32,779 nt of DNA from positions 1-32,779 of the forward strand of contig JAZRIK010000053.1 in NCBI GenBank assembly GCA_045645245.1, written 5' to 3'. The translations under genes were made by a program, and so were the position numbers. This document shows positions 29,312-32,779 of the stretch, in pieces. Numbering within the stretch: position 1 is the stretch's first letter; every line of letters begins with the position of its first letter. The notes beneath the pieces were generated by a model, which made no database searches, had not been told where the DNA came from, and was given only the letters and a program-made list of their open reading frames with translations. This stretch comes from Scatosoma sp045645245. GTDB taxonomy: Bacteria > Bacillota > Clostridia > Christensenellales > Borkfalkiaceae.

Positions 29312-32047
29312 ATGGATCGAAAGGATTTTGATTTAGATTATAAAGATTTAGACGTGGGCTCGTCCAAGAGCGAAGTCGTCGTAAAAAAGAAAGGCGGCTT
29401 TTTAGGAAAGCTCGTTTCCTTTTTACTGGGTATGATTTTTGGCGCAATCGCTTTGGTCGGCGGCGTAATCGGCGGTACATATTTTGCGGTTTCCCGCATT
29501 AAAATCAACGACGCCGTCAATAAAGTTGAAGGGCTTACGGGCATTCAAATTCCGCTGGACGATTACTTATCCGAAGTTTACGCCAACCAAACGGTGCTTG
29601 AACTGGTCAAAGACTTAGCGAAAGTAGCGCAAAGCGTTGCAAACGGAACGGGTACGCTGGGCGACTTCAACGAAATCTCCCCCGCCGTTGGCAAATTCAT
29701 CGCAGGCGAAGACGGACTTGTATCTGTCTTAGCTGGCTACGGCTTGCAATTAGACGAAACGGAGCTGATGAAAAAATATCTCATCAAAGGCAATAACGCA
29801 AACGGCGAAGAAACCGACTATTTATTCGGCTACGTAATGAGCGAAGTTAGAAATATGCCGATGGATAGTCTTTTGAAGGTAGCCGGTATGGAAGGCAACG
29901 CGCTGATTGATATTCTCGTTTACGGTATCGAAGACGAAGACTATACCCGCGACGAGCAAGGCAATATCGTAATGAACGAAGGCAAAGAAATACTCACGCT
30001 CGGCGGAATGGGCGGCGCAGATTTGACCGACCGCATCTTAAAAGCGCCCGCAGGCAGCTTTATGAATGCAATGGGCTTTGCCGGCAACGACTTACTCGAT
30101 ACCCTTATTTACGGCGTCGAAGGGGAAGATTATACCCTTGTCGGCGATAAAAAAGTAATGAACGAAGGCAAGGAGCAGCTCACGCTGGAAGGGCTTTTGG
30201 GCAGCGAATTTGAAACGCGCTTGGATAAATTGCCCGTCGATGCACTGCTCGAAGTAAAAACGGACGATTCTATGATGCTTGCAGTTGCATACGGCGCAGA
30301 ACACCGCTACACCATCGACGGCGATAAAGTGGTGATGAACCCCATCGAATACACGTTTGATAACGGATCTGTTTACGACGACAACGGCGATGAAGTAAAA
30401 GCAAAGGTCGAAAAAGCAGACGTAAGCGAATTCACGTACGTATTGACCTTTGACGACGGCAGCAAGCAATTTATCAAGTTAGAAAGCGGTAAATATATCG
30501 CATACGCATACGAAGAAAATACGGACGCGTATAAACCCGTTTTATACCCGAAAAATACGGTTGGCGCTTTGCAAGACGATATGTCGTCGCTCGTGGACGC
30601 AGTCACGCTTGCGGATATTTTGGGCGTTGAACAAAAAGACGGCGACGTAATGAGCTCTATCGCATTCGATAAAGACGGAAAAGCGCGCACCATCGGCGAT
30701 TTAAGAGACAATCAAACGGAAATCATCGACGGCATCACGCTTGCCGACGCGCTCGGAATTGATGAAAGCGAAACGGGTATGATGGGCGCCATCGCATTTG
30801 AAAAAGATGCCGACGGCAACATTATCAGAGCGCGCACGCTTGCCGATTTCAAAGACGGAAAGAGTACGGAAATCATCGACGGTATCACCCTTGCCGACGC
30901 GCTTGGCATCAAGCAAGAGGACGGCGATATGATGGCGGCAATCGCATTCGATAAAGACGGAAACGCACGCACCATCGGCGATTTCAAGGATAAAGACACG
31001 CGCGACGCGATTATCAGCGGAGTAGAGCTCACCAGCGTAATCAAGAAGAAGCCGGGCGAAGCGGACGCAGTTGTATGCTATATGCTGTACGGTAAAGAAG
31101 GCGTTCACTTTACCATCGATACAAACGGCGACCCCGTTTACCTGCAAAAACGCGTAGCCGTTTACGGAACCACCGTTTATAACGAGTACGGCGAAGCGCT
31201 CGAAGGCGCAACGCTGAATACGTCCACAATGCGCTATACCTACAACGGGCAAGAATATCAGCTCATCGCCGCACCCGAACTCGGCACGGTAGAAACGACA
31301 GACGAACACGAAGCGACACTGTATTATATCGAAAACGAATATTATAGCGCGCACACCATCGGCGATATGCAAGACGGCGACTTGCTTACGAATATGAACC
31401 ACCACTTAACGCTGGGCGATATGATGGACGTAAGCGGGAACTCTATTTTGAAAACGTTGGGCGACGTATCCATCGACGATTTACCCGACGCCATCAACAA
31501 TCTCACCATCGAAGACGTGTTTAGCGAACACTTCTCGTACAGAACGATAGACGGCAACGAAACCATTCAAACTTATAAATTAAACGAAGACGGTCAATTT
31601 GTTGACGAAAACGATAATATAGTCAACGACCCCACGATACAGTTTATCAATATTCATAACCAAGTGACTTTGGATAAAGACGAAGCGCTTACCGGTACTT
31701 GGAAATATCTGTTGTTAGACAAAGAAACGGGCGAAATTCATCACGATTATACGTTGGTTAATTTGAATAAAACAACCAGCAATTTGTCCGACAATATGCA
31801 AGCTGCTCCCTTGTACGAGTTAAAGCGCGACGGCATTATCAACGACGTCGGCTACGATACCTTAGATAAACCGCTGATCACGACGTATCCCTACACCGAT
31901 ACTCCCATTCAAATCAAGGGCGTTAACGTGACTGAGCTCAATCGTTTCGACACTGCGCCGGCTGGTCAAGACGACGTGGCAACGCTGGGCGACTTGACGG
32001 TAATCGAGCTGATGGAATATATGTCGATTGTTCTCGATCTGCTTTAA
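29312..32047 (+). CDS. Large membrane-anchored repeat protein of unknown function
   Basis: I do not recognise this 911-residue protein. A charged N-terminus with KKK leads into one glycine-rich membrane segment (about 33-59), so the rest should lie outside the membrane. Two internal repeat types follow. Type A holds a YGxExEDYT motif then a VMNEGKExLTLxG motif, near residues 206-235 and 266-300, with weaker copies near 330 and 590. Type B is ~44-50 residues: xITLADALGI, a DGDMM-like piece, AIAFDKDG and RTIGDFKD, three clear copies at about 429-575. Later T(I/L)GD motifs recur to the end. The sequence is acidic (D, E, N-rich). AAGGAG lies seven bases before the ATG. Single-gene unit between terminators. 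Confidence 0.85.
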   Translation: MDRKDFDLDYKDLDVGSSKSEVVVKKKGGFLGKLVSFLLGMIFGAIALVGGVIGGTYFAVSRIKINDAVNKVEGLTGIQIPLDDYLSEVYANQTVLELVKDLAKVAQSVANGTGTLGDFNEISPAVGKFIAGEDGLVSVLAGYGLQLDETELMKKYLIKGNNANGEETDYLFGYVMSEVRNMPMDSLLKVAGMEGNALIDILVYGIEDEDYTRDEQGNIVMNEGKEILTLGGMGGADLTDRILKAPAGSFMNAMGFAGNDLLDTLIYGVEGEDYTLVGDKKVMNEGKEQLTLEGLLGSEFETRLDKLPVDALLEVKTDDSMMLAVAYGAEHRYTIDGDKVVMNPIEYTFDNGSVYDDNGDEVKAKVEKADVSEFTYVLTFDDGSKQFIKLESGKYIAYAYEENTDAYKPVLYPKNTVGALQDDMSSLVDAVTLADILGVEQKDGDVMSSIAFDKDGKARTIGDLRDNQTEIIDGITLADALGIDESETGMMGAIAFEKDADGNIIRARTLADFKDGKSTEIIDGITLADALGIKQEDGDMMAAIAFDKDGNARTIGDFKDKDTRDAIISGVELTSVIKKKPGEADAVVCYMLYGKEGVHFTIDTNGDPVYLQKRVAVYGTTVYNEYGEALEGATLNTSTMRYTYNGQEYQLIAAPELGTVETTDEHEATLYYIENEYYSAHTIGDMQDGDLLTNMNHHLTLGDMMDVSGNSILKTLGDVSIDDLPDAINNLTIEDVFSEHFSYRTIDGNETIQTYKLNEDGQFVDENDNIVNDPTIQFINIHNQVTLDKDEALTGTWKYLLLDKETGEIHHDYTLVNLNKTTSNLSDNMQAAPLYELKRDGIINDVGYDTLDKPLITTYPYTDTPIQIKGVNVTELNRFDTAPAGQDDVATLGDLTVIELMEYMSIVLDLL
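30598..31035 (+). repeat. Tandem type-B coding repeats in the large surface protein gene
   Basis: Three units begin near 30598, 30730 and 30880, with periods of 132 and 150 bases. DNA identity is high. AATCATCGACGG recurs at 30721 and 30871, and GCATTCGATAAAGACGGAAA recurs near 30662 and 30944. Conservation at the DNA level points to recent duplication. Length differences between units are multiples of three. Confidence 0.8.
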
Positions 32048-32064
32048 TGCTATATCAACTGAAA

Positions 32065-32100
32065 AAAGAGAGAAGTTTTCCCGCTTCTCTCTTTATATTT
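32065..32100 (+). terminator. Terminator of the large repeat protein gene
   Basis: AAAGAGAGAAG (32065-32075) pairs with CTTCTCTCTTT (32084-32094), perfect 11 bp, followed by a modest T/A-rich tract. Confidence 0.8.
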
Positions 32101-32144
32101 TATATAAAGTTTGGCAAATTATTGCAAAATGCAAGCAAAATCGA

Positions 32145-32173
32145 TTGACTAACTTTTGAAAAATGGGTATAAT
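32145..32173 (+). promoter_or_regulatory. Promoter of rpsF-ssb
   Basis: TTGACT (32145-32150), 17-base spacer, TATAAT (32168-32173); near-consensus sigma-A promoter. Confidence 0.85.
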
Positions 32174-32181
32174 AAATGCAT

Positions 32182-32235
32182 AACGGCTTAAAAAGAGCCG
32201 CTTTACCTTGCACACGAAAGTGTGCCGAATAAGAC
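32182..32235 (+). promoter_or_regulatory. rpsF leader with probable S6:S18 binding hairpin
   Basis: The leader holds a first hairpin (CGGCTT/GAGCCG, 32184-32200). A second follows: GCACAC-GAAA-GTGTGC (32210-32225), flanked by CTT/AAG with a CGAAT bulge on the 3' side. A short stem with a 3' CCGAA-type bulge is the known S6:S18 autoregulatory leader layout, which mimics the 16S rRNA site. The structure is seen by eye; the regulatory role is inferred. Confidence 0.55.
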
Positions 32236-32251
32236 CAGGAGGTGAAACAGT

Positions 32252-32536
32252 ATGGCTAAATACGAAATGCTCTATCTCATCAACAACGCGTTGACGGAAG
32301 AAGCAAAAGACGCAAAAATTGCGAAGTATGAAGACATCGTAAAATCGATGGGCGGTGCAATCGTTTCCACGGACAAGTGGGGCACGAAAAAAACCGCATA
32401 CCCTATCAACTTCAAAAACGAAGCGTACTACGTGCTTATGACGTTCGAAGCAAACGGTAAAGTTGTAGAAGAGCTGAAACGTGTTGCAGGCATCGACGCA
32501 GACGTTGTTAGACGTTTGATTACGAAGCTCAACTAA
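32252..32536 (+). CDS. rpsF: Ribosomal protein S6
   Basis: S6 binds the central domain of 16S rRNA together with S18. The N-terminal AKYEMLYLINNALTEE, the WGTKKTAYPINFKNEAYYVLMTFEA block near 43-67 and the VVRRLITKLN end are typical. Length 94 is normal. AGGAGGTGA, an almost perfect Shine-Dalgarno sequence, precedes the ATG. Followed after 13 bases by ssb, the standard rpsF-ssb-rpsR order of Bacillota. Confidence 0.97.
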   Translation: MAKYEMLYLINNALTEEAKDAKIAKYEDIVKSMGGAIVSTDKWGTKKTAYPINFKNEAYYVLMTFEANGKVVEELKRVAGIDADVVRRLITKLN

Positions 32537-32549
32537 TAAGGGGAAAACT

Positions 32550-32779
32550 ATGAACAAAGTATTTTTAATCGGAAACTTAACGCGTGATCCCGAACTCACC
32601 GAAACTCCTTCCGGGGTTGCAACCTGTCGCTTTTCCATCGCTGTAAACAGAAATTATACTTCTCAAGACGGCGAACGCCAAACAGATTTCTTTAACTGTA
32701 CTGCTTGGCGCGGACAAGCCGAGACGATCGCTCGTTACACCAAGAAAGGCAACAAAGTTGCCGTGACCGGTAGCATACA
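32550..32779 (+). CDS. ssb: Single-stranded DNA-binding protein, N-terminal part (3' end outside window)
   Basis: The first ~76 codons of SSB, which coats single-stranded DNA in replication and repair. The OB-fold start MNKVFLIGNLTRDPEL is typical, as are TPSGVATCRFSIAVNRNY, DFFNCTAWRGQAETIARYTKKG and the VTGSI end. AAGGGG lies six to seven bases before the ATG. The window ends before the C-terminal tail, so partner-binding residues cannot be judged. Confidence 0.96.
   Translation, partial: MNKVFLIGNLTRDPELTETPSGVATCRFSIAVNRNYTSQDGERQTDFFNCTAWRGQAETIARYTKKGNKVAVTGSI

Noticed and set aside
1..32779. tRNA, rRNA, CRISPR arrays, insertion sequences, prophage genes
   Set aside because: Looked for on both strands by eye; none recognised. 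The only repeats are the dispersed hairpin family, the paired 11-mers and the coding repeats at 30.6-31.0 kb.

Overview
The window is a dense, mostly minus-strand chromosomal segment of an endospore-forming Bacillota (Clostridia-like) bacterium. The basis is seen directly: SpoIIE, YunB, SpoVAC/SpoVAD/SpoVAE, CwlD and a SigH-type sigma factor all occur here. So do low-GC Gram-positive housekeeping features: strong AAGGAG ribosome binding sites, MazF of the NdoA type, DarA-type c-di-AMP receptor, Mini-RNase III, RsfS and an rpsF-ssb operon. An uncultured gut Clostridia lineage is my inference only. No tRNA, rRNA, CRISPR array, insertion sequence or prophage gene was found.

Layout. 1-3.3 kb: 3' end of pgi, then spoIIE and mazF on the minus strand. 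3.5-6.3 kb: a MsmX/UgpC-type sugar ABC ATPase and divergent pepT, sharing a control region with repeated 11-mers. 6.3-9.6 kb: darA, an aldo/keto reductase, a YigZ-family gene and tyrS (minus). 9.7-14 kb (plus): a WYL regulator, murG, yunB and a SulP transporter. 14-16 kb: a compact spoVA operon (C-D-E) headed by an unrecognised 38-codon ORF behind a sigma-G-like promoter. 16.1-21.7 kb: a minus-strand run mrnC-rlmB-sigH-dnaX-ybaB-recR-gpsA. 21.7-24.7 kb: cwlD, an orphan small membrane protein on the plus strand, rsfS and a nadD-yqeK fusion. 24.8-28.5 kb: an unknown membrane protein (plus), then nnrDE, birA and recX (minus, transcribed recX to nnrDE). 28.6-32.8 kb (plus): a phosphoribosyltransferase, a 911-residue membrane-anchored repeat protein, rpsF and the start of ssb.

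How they fit together. Sporulation control (spoIIE, sigH), germination and cortex functions (spoVA, cwlD, yunB) are interleaved with replication, recombination, translation and cofactor genes. The spore genes carry promoter sequences that match sporulation sigma factors or Spo0A-like boxes.

Most interesting observations: (1) a perfect Gram-positive LexA/SOS box lies in the spacer of a consensus promoter in front of the WYL regulator, which suggests a damage-inducible regulator; (2) a dispersed palindromic repeat with core GCATACCTGCCC occurs at least five times, as terminator-like hairpins, as the ribosome-binding region of sporulation and metabolic genes, and inside the nnrDE reading frame; (3) the spoVA operon begins with a translationally coupled small ORF; (4) a large repeat-built extracytoplasmic protein of unknown function shows recent internal duplication.
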